Shown piece by piece: positions 32,038 to 40,207 of a stretch of DNA of 64,000 nucleotides. Origin of the DNA: Pullichristensenella sp002068815 (GTDB lineage: Bacteria > Bacillota > Clostridia > Christensenellales > Aristaeellaceae). Location of the stretch: the NCBI GenBank assembly GCA_040772885.1, contig JAXGXF010000002.1, positions 124,001 to 188,000 of the forward strand, given 5' to 3'. The number at the start of each line of letters is the position of its first letter. Position 1 is the first letter of the stretch. The translations under genes were made by a program, and so were the position numbers. The notes beneath the pieces were generated by a model, which saw nothing but the letters and a program-made list of their open reading frames with translations, was not told where the DNA came from and did no database searches.

Positions 32038-32850
32038 CTAAATGCGCGAATTAATAAATTTGTCATAAGCTCGTGCGATTGTGTCGTCAATTGTATTTTC
32101 ATGCAGAATTTCCGCCGCATTCGCCGGGGCGATCAGGAGCAGGAACTCGATGTTCCCCTCCGGGCCGCGGATCGGCGAGAACTCGAGGCCGGCGCCCTTC
32201 CAGCCGATCGAAGGCAGAAAATCGACGATGTCCCGGAGCACGCGCCGGTGCACCTCGGGATCGCGCACGACGCCCTTCTCGCCCACGTCCTCCCTGGGCG
32301 CCTCGAACTGCGGCTTCACGAGCGCGACGAATTGCGCGCCCGGCGCGAGCACCCCGAGAGCCGCCGGCAGCACCGCCTTCAGCGAGATGAACGACACGTC
32401 CGTCGCGCCGAACGAGGGTTTCTCCGGGAAGTCCTCCGGCTTCAAGAACCGCGCGTTCACGCGCTCCATCGCCGTCACGCGCGGGTCGGAGCGCAGCCTG
32501 TAGTCGAGCAGGTTGTAGCCGACGTCGACCGCGTATACGTGCCGCGCGCCCGCGCGCAGCATAACGTCCGTGAATCCGCCGGTCGACGCGCCGACGTCGA
32601 GGCACGCGCGGCCGGTTACGTCGATTTGAAACGCCTCGAGCGCGCGCCGCAACTTGTGCGCGCCGCGGCTGACGCAGCGGTCGATCTCGCCGCGCACGCG
32701 AACGCTCTCCCCGTCCGCGACCGGCTCGGCCGGGCTCGCGATCTTCCGGTCGCCTATGAGCGCGCGCCCCGCCATGATCAAGGCGCGCGCGAGCTCGATC
32801 GACTCGAGGTGCAGCTCGTCGAACAGCCTCTCGTCGGCCCGCCTTTTCAC
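32038..32850 (-). CDS. tlyA: TlyA-family rRNA (cytidine-2'-O)-methyltransferase
   Basis: The 270-aa protein combines an N-terminal S4 RNA-binding domain (RRADERLFDELHLESIELAR, about 3-22) with an FtsJ-like methyltransferase domain: RGAHKLRRALEAF (about 63), SAM-binding CLDVGASTGGFTDVMLR (about 83-99), and later DVSFISLKAVLP and LVKPQFEAPRE (about 150-190). Often annotated hemolysin A; characterised members methylate ribosomal RNA. It starts with GTG at 32850, overlapping the dxs stop by 4 bp (GTGA), typical of the clostridial dxs-tlyA order. Confidence 0.92.
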   Translation of the reverse strand: MKRRADERLFDELHLESIELARALIMAGRALIGDRKIASPAEPVADGESVRVRGEIDRCVSRGAHKLRRALEAFQIDVTGRACLDVGASTGGFTDVMLRAGARHVYAVDVGYNLLDYRLRSDPRVTAMERVNARFLKPEDFPEKPSFGATDVSFISLKAVLPAALGVLAPGAQFVALVKPQFEAPREDVGEKGVVRDPEVHRRVLRDIVDFLPSIGWKGAGLEFSPIRGPEGNIEFLLLIAPANAAEILHENTIDDTIARAYDKFINSRI

Positions 32851-34706
32851 AGCCCGAGCCTTTCCAGCACGCGCGCGGCGATCGACAGCGGGTCGAGCCC
32901 GCACTCCTTCAGCTGCCGGTCGACGCCCGCCTGGTCGACGAACCGGTCGGGAACGCCGAGCGCCAGCGCGTCGGCCCTTTCGCCGCTCTCGGCAAGCCAG
33001 CGCAGCACGCGCTCGCCGAAGCCGCCGGAGAGCGCGTTCTCCTCGAGCGTCACGATCAGCTTCGCGCCCGCCGCGTGCCCGAGCAATTTCTCGTCCATCG
33101 GCTTTACGAACCTGGCGTCGATCACGCCGGCGGACACGCGCTTGCCGTTCAATTCGATCGCCGCGAGCATCGCCGCCTGCACCATCCTGCCGACCGCGAG
33201 GAACATCACGTCTTGGCCGTCGCTCAACAGCTCCCACTCGCCGATCGCGAACGCGCCGTGCGACTCCATCCGCGCGCCCATGTCCTCGCCGTCCCGCGGG
33301 TAGCGGATCGCCATCGGCCCGTCGTGCTCGGCGCTCAACCGCACGAGCCGCTTCAAGTCCCTCGCGTCGCGCGGCGCGGCGACGACCATGTTCGGGAGCA
33401 TCGAGAGATACCCCAGGTCGTACACGCCCTGGTGCGTCGCGCCGTCCGCGCCGACGAGCCCCGCGCGGTCGATGAGGAACGTGACCGGCAAGGCGTTGAT
33501 GCACACGTCGGTCGCGATCTGGTCGAACGCGCGCTGCAGAAACGTCGAGTAGATCGCGACGTACGGTTTCATGCCGCAGGCCGCCATGCCCGCCGCCATC
33601 GTGACCGCGTGCTCCTCGGCGATGCCGACGTCGAAGAAGCGGTCCGGGTGGCGCTCGGCGAACGCGGACATGCCGGTGCCGCCGGGCATCGCCGCGGTGA
33701 CGGCCGCGATGCGTATGTCGTTGTCCGCGAGCGCGGAGAGCTCGAGCGCCGCGACATGCCCGCACGCCAGATGCGCCTCGGCGCGCGGCTCGCCGGTCTC
33801 GACGAAGAACGGCGCGACGCCGTGGAATTCGTCCGGGTGCGACTCCGCGGGCGAGTACCCGCGGCCCTTGATCGTCGCGACGTGCAGAAGCAGCGGCCCG
33901 GTCTCGTCCTTCGCGCGCTTCAACACGCGGATCAGCCGCTTGAGGTCGTGCCCGTCGACCGGGCCCATGTACTGGAAGCCCAGTGTCGCGAAGAACTTGC
34001 CGTCGACAAACGGCGCCTTGATCAGGTCGCGCAGCTTCTCGACGAACCGGAACATCGGCATGCCGACCTTCGGGATGCGCTCGAGCAGCCTTCGCACGCC
34101 GCGCTTGAACGCCCGGTAGCCCTTGCTCTGGCGCAGGCTCGTCAGATAGTTCGACATCGCGCCGACGTTTCTCGCGATGGACATCTCGTTGTCGTTCAGC
34201 ACGACGATCAGCCGCGTGCCGGACTGGCCTGCGTCGTTGAGCGCCTCGTAGCACATGCCGCCGGTCAGCGCGCCGTCGCCGACGACCGCGATCACGTGGC
34301 AGTCGTCCTTCATCACGTCGCGCGTGCGCGCCATGCCGAGCGCCGCCGAGATCGCGGTCGACGCGTGTCCGGCCGTGAACGCGTCGTACTCGCTCTCCGA
34401 GAGCCGCGGAAAGCCGCTCAGCCCGCCCTCCTTGCGAAGCCCCCTGCGGAAATCCTCGCAGCGGCCGGTCAGCAGCTTGTGCGCGTACGCCTGGTGGCCG
34501 ACATCGAACACCAGTTTGTCATCCGGGCAGTCGAACACGTAGTGGATCGCGATGGTCAGCTCAACCGTGCCGAGGTTCGACGCGAGGTGGCCGCCGTTGT
34601 GCGCGACCGCCTCGATGATCTCCCTGCGGATCTCCCGGGCGAGCGCCTCGAGCTCCGGAACCGTCAGCTTCTTCAAGTCCGACGGGCAGTGAATGTCCTT
34701 GAGCAT
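32847..34706 (-). CDS. dxs: 1-deoxy-D-xylulose-5-phosphate synthase
   Basis: Dxs condenses pyruvate and glyceraldehyde-3-phosphate, the first step of the MEP isoprenoid pathway. The 619-aa enzyme has the thiamine-pyrophosphate motif GDGALTGGMCYEALNDAGQS (about 142) and the transketolase pyrimidine domain with the conserved EEHAVTMAAGMA (about 365) and DRAGLVGADGATHQGVYDLG (about 418). It is coupled to tlyA and lies 11 bp after ispA, whose prenyl chain synthesis uses its product. Confidence 0.96.
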   Translation of the reverse strand: MLKDIHCPSDLKKLTVPELEALAREIRREIIEAVAHNGGHLASNLGTVELTIAIHYVFDCPDDKLVFDVGHQAYAHKLLTGRCEDFRRGLRKEGGLSGFPRLSESEYDAFTAGHASTAISAALGMARTRDVMKDDCHVIAVVGDGALTGGMCYEALNDAGQSGTRLIVVLNDNEMSIARNVGAMSNYLTSLRQSKGYRAFKRGVRRLLERIPKVGMPMFRFVEKLRDLIKAPFVDGKFFATLGFQYMGPVDGHDLKRLIRVLKRAKDETGPLLLHVATIKGRGYSPAESHPDEFHGVAPFFVETGEPRAEAHLACGHVAALELSALADNDIRIAAVTAAMPGGTGMSAFAERHPDRFFDVGIAEEHAVTMAAGMAACGMKPYVAIYSTFLQRAFDQIATDVCINALPVTFLIDRAGLVGADGATHQGVYDLGYLSMLPNMVVAAPRDARDLKRLVRLSAEHDGPMAIRYPRDGEDMGARMESHGAFAIGEWELLSDGQDVMFLAVGRMVQAAMLAAIELNGKRVSAGVIDARFVKPMDEKLLGHAAGAKLIVTLEENALSGGFGERVLRWLAESGERADALALGVPDRFVDQAGVDRQLKECGLDPLSIAARVLERLGL

Positions 34707-34717
34707 CTGTACTCCTT

Positions 34718-35596
34718 CTACCTTGTGCGATCAATTAAAGAATCCGCGAGCTCCCGAAACAGCTTGGCGCGCGCGCCGAACGGCTCGAGCGCCCCGACCG
34801 CGCGGTCGCGCAGCAAGAGCGCCCGGTCGCGCGCCCCGCCGACGCCGTAGACGGACGCATAGGTCAGCTTGCCGCTCCTCTCGTCCTTGCCGAGCGTCTT
34901 CCCGACCTCGGGCGCGGAGCCGACGACATCCAGTATGTCGTCCGTCGCCTGGAACAGCATGCCGAACGCGACGGCGTACTCGGAAAGCGCGAAAAGCTCG
35001 GCCTCCGCCGCCCCCGCGAGGCGGCATGCCGCGCGCAGGGAGCCCGCGAACATCGCGGCGGTCTTGCCCGCGTGAATCTCCGCGAGCAAAACCTCGTAAT
35101 TTTCCGCGGCGATCCCGCCTTCGGCCTCGAGGTCGAGGCACTGGCCGCGGATCATGCCGGAGACGCCCGCGCCCCTCGCGATCTCCGAAATCGCGAGCAG
35201 GCACGGCCGCTCGCGCCCGGGGGCCTGCAGCGCGCGCTCGAGCATCACCTCGAACGCGAAGTTCAAGAGCCCGTCGCCGGCGAGTATCGCCTGCCCGACG
35301 CCGAACACGACGTGGTTCGTCGGCTTGCCGCGCCGGAGGTCGTCGTCGTCCATGCCGGGCAGGTCGTCGTGGATCAGCGAATAGGCGTGGATCATCTCGA
35401 CCGCGCACGCGAAGTCGAGCGCCTCATCCCGGTCGCCGCTGAGCATGTCGACCGCCGCGAGCAGCATCGACGGGCGCAGCCGCTTGCCGCCCGCGAGCGC
35501 GCTGTAGCGCATCGCCTTGTGCAGCACGAGGTCGCCGTCCGGCAGCAGTTGGTCGAGCCGTTCGTCGACGAGCGCCCGGTATTCCGGAAGCGTCAT
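34718..35596 (-). CDS. ispA: polyprenyl (farnesyl) diphosphate synthase
   Basis: This enzyme (292 aa) elongates isoprenoid diphosphates, probably to the C15 stage. It has GGKRLRPSMLL (about 36), the first Asp-rich motif HDDLPGMDDDDLRRGKPTNH (about 75-94), GVGQAILAGDGLLN (about 98) and the second Asp-rich motif FQATDDILDVVG (about 215). Its start overlaps the xseB stop by 4 bp. Gene order xseA-xseB-ispA-dxs is typical of Firmicutes. Confidence 0.94.
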   Translation of the reverse strand: MTLPEYRALVDERLDQLLPDGDLVLHKAMRYSALAGGKRLRPSMLLAAVDMLSGDRDEALDFACAVEMIHAYSLIHDDLPGMDDDDLRRGKPTNHVVFGVGQAILAGDGLLNFAFEVMLERALQAPGRERPCLLAISEIARGAGVSGMIRGQCLDLEAEGGIAAENYEVLLAEIHAGKTAAMFAGSLRAACRLAGAAEAELFALSEYAVAFGMLFQATDDILDVVGSAPEVGKTLGKDERSGKLTYASVYGVGGARDRALLLRDRAVGALEPFGARAKLFRELADSLIDRTR

Positions 35597-35814
35597 TCGG
35601 ACATTTCCCCCTCGAGCATGTCTTCCCCCGTTGCGGTCAGCACGCGTATGCGCTTGTCGCCCTCCGCGAGCAGCTTTTCGAGCCTCGCCTTCAGCACCAT
35701 GCCGCGCTCAAACGCCCGGAAGGACTCCTCGAGCGGCAATTCGCCCGTCTCCAGCGCGCGCACCAGACTCTCGAGCTCCTCCATCCCCTGTTCAAAACCC
35801 ACGTTTTCCATCAC
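35593..35814 (-). CDS. xseB: exodeoxyribonuclease VII small subunit
   Basis: XseB (73 aa) is the small helical subunit that coats XseA to form exonuclease VII, which degrades single-stranded DNA. The conserved sequence EELESLVRALETGELPLEES (about 12-31) and FERGMVLKARLEKLL follow the family. Overlaps of 4 bp at both ends (with xseA and ispA) fix its start and indicate coupling. Confidence 0.93.
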   Translation of the reverse strand: MMENVGFEQGMEELESLVRALETGELPLEESFRAFERGMVLKARLEKLLAEGDKRIRVLTATGEDMLEGEMSE

Positions 35815-37004
35815 AGAACCTCCGCGGGCACGTCGCCGTCCCGCATCCGTATTTCAACTGTTTCTCCGGACCGCAATTGCGCCGCATCCGGCACGCAAAT
35901 GCCGCCCTTTCGCACGACCGCGTAGCCGCGCGCGATCACCCGCTCGGGGTCGAGCGCGTCGAGCGACCGCTCCGCGAGGTCGAGCCGCCGCCTGAGCGCG
36001 TCGCGCCGCCTTTCAAGCGCCAGCGGGAGCCGGGCCGTCAGCGCCTTGAGCGCGGCCTCGCGCCGCTCGATCAGCATCCTCTTCGGGTGTGCAAGCGCCG
36101 CCGAGCCCGCGAGCGCCCGCAGCCGCGCCCAGCGCAGCTCCTGCGAGCGCGAGAGCGCCCGCGAAAGCGCCCCGGAGAGCTTCATGACCGACTGCCGGAG
36201 CTCGGCGAGCACCGGCACCGCGAGCTCCGCGGCGTTCGACGGCGTCGACGCGCGCGCGTCCGCGGCGAAGTCCGCGATTGTGAAGTCCGTCTCGTGGCCG
36301 ACGCAGGAGATCACCGGGATTTTCGACGCCGCGATCGCGCGCGCGACGATCTCCTCGTTGAACGGCCACAAATCCTCGATCGAGCCGCCGCCGCGACCGA
36401 CGAGGATCACGTCCGGCCGGCCGTCGCGGTTCAATCGCTCGATCGCCCCGACGATCTCCCTGGCGGCCAGAGCGCCCTGCACCGCGCACGGCGCGAGCAG
36501 GATTCCGACGTTCGGATTGCGCCTTCTGGACACGCGTATGATGTCCCGGATGACCGCGCCGGTCCGCGACGTCGCGACGCCGATCATCTTCGGAAACAGC
36601 GGAATCTCGCGCTTTCTGGCAGGGTCGAACAACCCCTCGGCCGCGAGCCTCTGCTTGAGCTTTTCAAACCGCAGGTACAGCTCCCCCGCGCCCTCGGCCT
36701 TCATCGACTGCACGTAGAGCTGGTAGGTGCCGCCGGCCGCGTACAGCGACGCGCTCGCGCGCACGGTCACGCGCATGCCGTCCTCCGGCTCGAACGAAAG
36801 CGACAGCGCCTGCTGCCGAAGCATCACGCACTGCACGCGCGCCAGCTCGTCCTTCAGCGCGAAGTAACAGTGGCCGCTCACGTGCCGCTTGAACCCCGAA
36901 ATCTCGCCGCGCACCTCGACCGCGCGAAGCACCGGGTCGCCGGCGAGCTTCTTGCGCACGTACTCGTTGAGCTCCGAGACCGAGAGCGTCCACTTCTCAT
37001 CCAT
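35811..37004 (-). CDS. xseA: exodeoxyribonuclease VII large subunit
   Basis: XseA (397 aa) is the catalytic subunit of exonuclease VII. The N-terminal OB fold (VRGEISGFKRHVSGHCYFALK, about 25) is followed by the catalytic region with VATSRTGAVIRDIIRVSRRR (about 135-154), RGGGSIEDLWPFNEE (about 203) and VISCVGHETDFTIADFAADA (about 225), then a coiled-coil region. It overlaps folD by 8 bp. Confidence 0.95.
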   Translation of the reverse strand: MDEKWTLSVSELNEYVRKKLAGDPVLRAVEVRGEISGFKRHVSGHCYFALKDELARVQCVMLRQQALSLSFEPEDGMRVTVRASASLYAAGGTYQLYVQSMKAEGAGELYLRFEKLKQRLAAEGLFDPARKREIPLFPKMIGVATSRTGAVIRDIIRVSRRRNPNVGILLAPCAVQGALAAREIVGAIERLNRDGRPDVILVGRGGGSIEDLWPFNEEIVARAIAASKIPVISCVGHETDFTIADFAADARASTPSNAAELAVPVLAELRQSVMKLSGALSRALSRSQELRWARLRALAGSAALAHPKRMLIERREAALKALTARLPLALERRRDALRRRLDLAERSLDALDPERVIARGYAVVRKGGICVPDAAQLRSGETVEIRMRDGDVPAEVL

Positions 37005-37845
37005 GCCGCGTCTCGCAGGCGACGATCGTATTCTGCATCAGCATCGCGATCGTCATCGGCCCGACGCCGCCGGGGACCGGCGTGATCGCCCCCGCGACCG
37101 GAAGCGCCGAGGCGAAGTCGACGTCGCCGACGACCTTGCCGTCCGGGAGCCTGTTCATGCCGACGTCGATGACCGCCGCGCCGGGCTTTATCATGTCGCC
37201 GGTGATGAGCCCCGCGCGGCCGACCGCCGCGACGAGTATGTCCGCGCTGCGCGCGAAATCGGCGAGGTCCTTCGTGCGGGAGTGGCAGACCGTGACCGTC
37301 GCGTGCTCGTTCAACAGCAGCATCGCCATCGGCTTTCCGACGATGTTCGACCGGCCGACGACGACCGCGTGCCTGCCCCGAAACGCCGTCCCCGCGCGCC
37401 GCAAGAGCTCCATGCAGCCCGCCGGCGTGCACGGCAGCACGCTCTTCTGCCCGGAGAACAGAAGCCCCGCGTTCACGACGTGGAAGCCGTCCGCGTCCTT
37501 CTCGGGCGCGACCTCGGCGAGCACGCGGCGCTCGTCGATGTGCCTCGGGAGCGGCAGCTGCACGAGCATCGCGTCGACCGTCTCGTCCTTGTTGAGCGCC
37601 TGAATCTCCGCGATCAGCGCGTCCTCTTCGATGTCGCCGGGCAGCGTGACCTCGCGCGACAGGATGCCGATCTCCTCACAGGCGCGCTTCTTGTTGCGCA
37701 CGTAGATCAGGCTCGCCGGGTCGTCGCCCGCGAGCACGACCGCGAGGCACGGCGCGATTCCCCTCTCCCGAAGCGCCGCGGCGCGCCCCTTCAGCTCCGC
37801 GCGAATCTCCGCCGCGATTCCCTTGCCGTCAATGATGTTTCCCAT
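36997..37845 (-). CDS. folD: methylenetetrahydrofolate dehydrogenase / cyclohydrolase
   Basis: FolD (282 aa) interconverts methylene-, methenyl- and formyl-tetrahydrofolate, feeding purine and thymidylate synthesis. It has the catalytic Lys region YVRNKKRACEEIGI (about 48-61; the Tyr and Lys), VQLPLPRHID (about 98), the NADP-binding PCTPAGCMELLRRAGTAFRG (about 136) and VVGRSNIVGKPMAMLLLNEH (about 157-176) and PVPGGVGPMTIAMLMQNT (about 258). It overlaps both neighbours slightly. Confidence 0.96.
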   Translation of the reverse strand: MGNIIDGKGIAAEIRAELKGRAAALRERGIAPCLAVVLAGDDPASLIYVRNKKRACEEIGILSREVTLPGDIEEDALIAEIQALNKDETVDAMLVQLPLPRHIDERRVLAEVAPEKDADGFHVVNAGLLFSGQKSVLPCTPAGCMELLRRAGTAFRGRHAVVVGRSNIVGKPMAMLLLNEHATVTVCHSRTKDLADFARSADILVAAVGRAGLITGDMIKPGAAVIDVGMNRLPDGKVVGDVDFASALPVAGAITPVPGGVGPMTIAMLMQNTIVACETRHG

Positions 37846-38782
37846 CGCAAAATTCCTCCCAACCGATCAATGCAACGCCGCAGGCGTTGTCGCCGGAGAG
37901 CTCCGGCGCCCCCCAGTGGATGTTCACGGGGCAGTCGAGCCGCGAAAGCCGCGCGGGAAGCAATTCCCGAAGCAGCCCCGAGGACGCGACGCCGCCGGAG
38001 ATCAAGGCGCTTGCGAGCCGCGTGCGCCGGTATGCGTCCGAGATCAGCCTCGCGACCGCGCGCACGAGGTACGAGAACACCTCGGCCGCCACGTCCTCCG
38101 GCCTCGCGCCCGCGTCGAGCATGCGCATAGCCTCGGCCTCCGCGCCGGAGAACGACACGTCGCCGTCCCGGTGCGCAAGCGGCATCGCGCTCCTCGCCTC
38201 GCCCAATCGCGCAAGTTTCTCGAGCGCCGGCCCCGCCGGGAACGGAAGCCCCATCCTCACGCCGACGCGGTCGACGAACTGCCCCGCATGCAAGTCGCTC
38301 GACCCGGCGAGCCGCCCGATATGAAGCCCCGGGCGCACGCGCAGCATCTCCGTCGTGCCGCCGGACAGGTGCGCGGCCAGAAACTCCTCATCCGCGAGCC
38401 CCGAACCCACCAGAGCCGCGCGCACATGCCCCTGCTGGTGGCTCGTCTCGTACTTTGGAACGCGAAGCGCCGCCGCGATGGATCGGGCAAACGACAGCCC
38501 CGCGAGGAACACCGGCATGTACGAGCCCTCGACGTCCCGCGGCCGCGCGCTCGCGCAGACGGCTCGGATCGAGATGTCTCCCGCCTCGGAGAGCATCTCC
38601 TCGAGCAGCTCCGGAAGCCGGTTTACATGCTGAAACAGCGCGTCGGACTGCCTCAGTCCGCGCGCGCCGCCCTCGACCTCCAGGAGCTTCCTGCGGTGAA
38701 AAGCGATGCCCTCCGCGCCCGCAAGCGCGACGGAGGTCGTGTAGCAGCTCGTGTCGATGCCCAGCGCCAGCCGCTCCCTCAT
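37829..38782 (-). CDS. TsaD/Kae1-like protein (second paralogue type)
   Basis: The 317-aa protein has the ASKHA fold of TsaD (O-sialoglycoprotein endopeptidase family): LGIDTSCYTTSVAL at the start, the metal-binding HQQGHVRAA (about 118; HxxxH), AHLSGGTTEMLRVR (about 136), VGVRMGLPFPAGPALEKLA (about 172) and GGVASSGLLRELL and NACGVALIG near the end. It is shorter than true TsaD (about 340 aa) and its place between folD and nusB is where Clostridia carry a paralogue of unproven function, so a t6A role should not be assumed. Confidence 0.8.
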   Translation of the reverse strand: MRERLALGIDTSCYTTSVALAGAEGIAFHRRKLLEVEGGARGLRQSDALFQHVNRLPELLEEMLSEAGDISIRAVCASARPRDVEGSYMPVFLAGLSFARSIAAALRVPKYETSHQQGHVRAALVGSGLADEEFLAAHLSGGTTEMLRVRPGLHIGRLAGSSDLHAGQFVDRVGVRMGLPFPAGPALEKLARLGEARSAMPLAHRDGDVSFSGAEAEAMRMLDAGARPEDVAAEVFSYLVRAVARLISDAYRRTRLASALISGGVASSGLLRELLPARLSRLDCPVNIHWGAPELSGDNACGVALIGWEEFCDGKHH

Positions 38783-39177
38783 TGCGCTTCGCCCCGGGAG
38801 ATTCCCCCGAGCACGCCGTGCACGAACTGCGGCGCCTTGTCGCCGGAGTAGAGCTTCGCGAGCTCGACCGCCTCGTTGATGGCGACGCCCGCGGGGGTCT
38901 GCGCGGTCATCAGCTCATACGCGCCCAGCCGCAGAATCGCGAGATCCACGCGGGAAATCCTCTCGAGCTTCCAGCCGTGCGCGCAGGCCTCGATCCGCCG
39001 GTCGAGCGCCTGGATATTTTCGACGACGCCCTCGAACACGCGGTTCATATAGGCGTACTCCTCCTCGCCGGGCTCCGCCCCGAGAAGGCCCAGGCGCGTC
39101 TCCTCGCCGCCCTCGCCGCCCATTTCCCACTCGTAGATCAGCTTCATCGCGTGCGTGCGCGCCGTAACCCTGTTCAT
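38779..39177 (-). CDS. nusB: transcription antitermination factor NusB
   Basis: NusB (132 aa) binds boxA RNA with NusE during rRNA antitermination. It shows RTHAMKLIYEWEMG (about 7-20), ISRVDLAILRLGAYELM (about 70-86), and GVAINEAVELAKLYSGDKAPQFVHGVLG-type C-terminal helix (given in part). ATG at 39177 has AAGGAG 8 bp upstream; a longer upstream frame is rejected because it reads through the 16-bp repeat array. Its stop overlaps the TsaD-like start. Confidence 0.93.
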   Translation of the reverse strand: MNRVTARTHAMKLIYEWEMGGEGGEETRLGLLGAEPGEEEYAYMNRVFEGVVENIQALDRRIEACAHGWKLERISRVDLAILRLGAYELMTAQTPAGVAINEAVELAKLYSGDKAPQFVHGVLGGISRGEAQ

Positions 39178-39192
39178 CCACCAAACTCCTTT

Positions 39193-39272
39193 GACGCAAG
39201 CATTGCTTGACCCGGGCATTGCCCGACACAGGCATCGCCCGACACGGGCATTGCCTGACACAAGCATTGCGG
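39193..39272. repeat. five tandem 16-bp palindromic units upstream of nusB
   Basis: Exactly five 16-bp units follow each other: 39193, 39209, 39225, 39241 and 39257. The consensus is GACACRRGCATTGCYY. Within each unit the 11 bases RRGCATTGCYY are a palindrome or near-palindrome, and changes on one side tend to be matched on the other: AAGCATTGCTT, GGGCATTGCCC, AGGCATCGCCC, GGGCATTGCCT, AAGCATTGCGG. The array lies 15 bp upstream of the nusB start, just before its ribosome site, and 47 bp after the amaP stop. Confidence 0.95.
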
Positions 39273-39319
39273 AGGCGCGAAATCCGGCGCCGCCGCAATG
39301 ATCGATGTATTCCGGAACC

Positions 39320-40180
39320 CTACATTTCCGGCTCCGCGGGCTTCTCCTCCGGCTCTTCGCCCGCGTCCGCGAACTCGCCCTCGACCTCGAACAGGTCGTC
39401 CACGACGGGATCGTCGGGAACCGCGGCCTCGGGCTCCGGATACGGCTCCGGATCGGGAACCTGCTCCGGCTCGAAAACCTGCTCAGGCTGCGGCTCGGGC
39501 TCCGGCTCGGGCTCCGAAACCCGCTCCGGCTTCGAGGCGTTCTCCTGCTGCCGGACGGGCTCCGGCGCGTGCGGCGCGGCCTGAATCTCCCGCCAGACGC
39601 GGCCCCTCTTTGTGACGCGCTGGGGCTTCGCGGCGGCCGCGGCGCCCGCGAGCGAGCTCACGGTGATCTCGACCGTGCGCACGGCGACGCCGCAGTTGAC
39701 CTCGATGTTGTTGCGGATCGTCCGCTGCATGTTCATCGTCACCGTCGGCACGTGCGAGTCGCTCAAAAGCGACAGGTCGACGGAGACGGAGATGGAGTCG
39801 TCGTCGGCGCCGATGCGTATCTTCATGTCCTGCACGCCCTCGACGTGGCCGATCGCCTGGCGCGCCATCTGCTCGAGCGCCGACAGCGCGATCCGAACGC
39901 GGCCGCCGTCGCCGGAGTTCACGGTGATGAACGCGCGGTCCCGCCGGGCGCCCCTTCGGAAGATCATCATCAGCATGTAGACGCCCAGAAGCGCCACGAT
40001 CGCGGTCAGGCCGTAGGCGACCAGCATCGCGCCGAACTCGCCGATCTCGGCCTCAAGCCCCAGTACGATTTCGCGGATCATGTCCGTGCCCAGCGGCCTG
40101 AGCGCCGTGCCGAGCAGGAGCACAAACGCGAGCAGCACAAACAGAAACATCAGCACCCGGTCCCAAAAACTCGCTCTCAT
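39320..40180 (-). CDS. amaP: alkaline-shock response membrane anchor protein AmaP
   Basis: AmaP (286 aa) anchors Asp23 to the membrane in Firmicutes. It has two N-terminal hydrophobic segments (VLMFLFVLLAFVLLLGTAL about 9-27; VAYGLTAIVALLGVYMLMMI about 54-73) and an Asp23-like cytoplasmic domain (ALEQMARQAIGHVEGVQDMK about 100-119). The C-terminal 80 residues are a low-complexity tail of Pro-Glu repeats (PEPEPEPQPEQVFEPEQVP), longer than I would expect for AmaP. It follows asp23 by 27 bp in the same operon. Confidence 0.85.
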   Translation of the reverse strand: MRASFWDRVLMFLFVLLAFVLLLGTALRPLGTDMIREIVLGLEAEIGEFGAMLVAYGLTAIVALLGVYMLMMIFRRGARRDRAFITVNSGDGGRVRIALSALEQMARQAIGHVEGVQDMKIRIGADDDSISVSVDLSLLSDSHVPTVTMNMQRTIRNNIEVNCGVAVRTVEITVSSLAGAAAAAKPQRVTKRGRVWREIQAAPHAPEPVRQQENASKPERVSEPEPEPEPQPEQVFEPEQVPDPEPYPEPEAAVPDDPVVDDLFEVEGEFADAGEEPEEKPAEPEM

Positions 40181-40207
40181 GGAAACCCCTCCCCCGCCCG
40201 GCGAGAG

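Noticed and set aside
39178..39267. N-terminal extension of NusB by 30 codons
   Set aside because: The extension reads straight through the 16-bp repeat array and lacks NusB homology; the ATG at 39177 has an AAGGAG site.
39193..39272. CRISPR array
   Set aside because: The unit is 16 bp with no spacers; the period is fixed and there are no cas genes.
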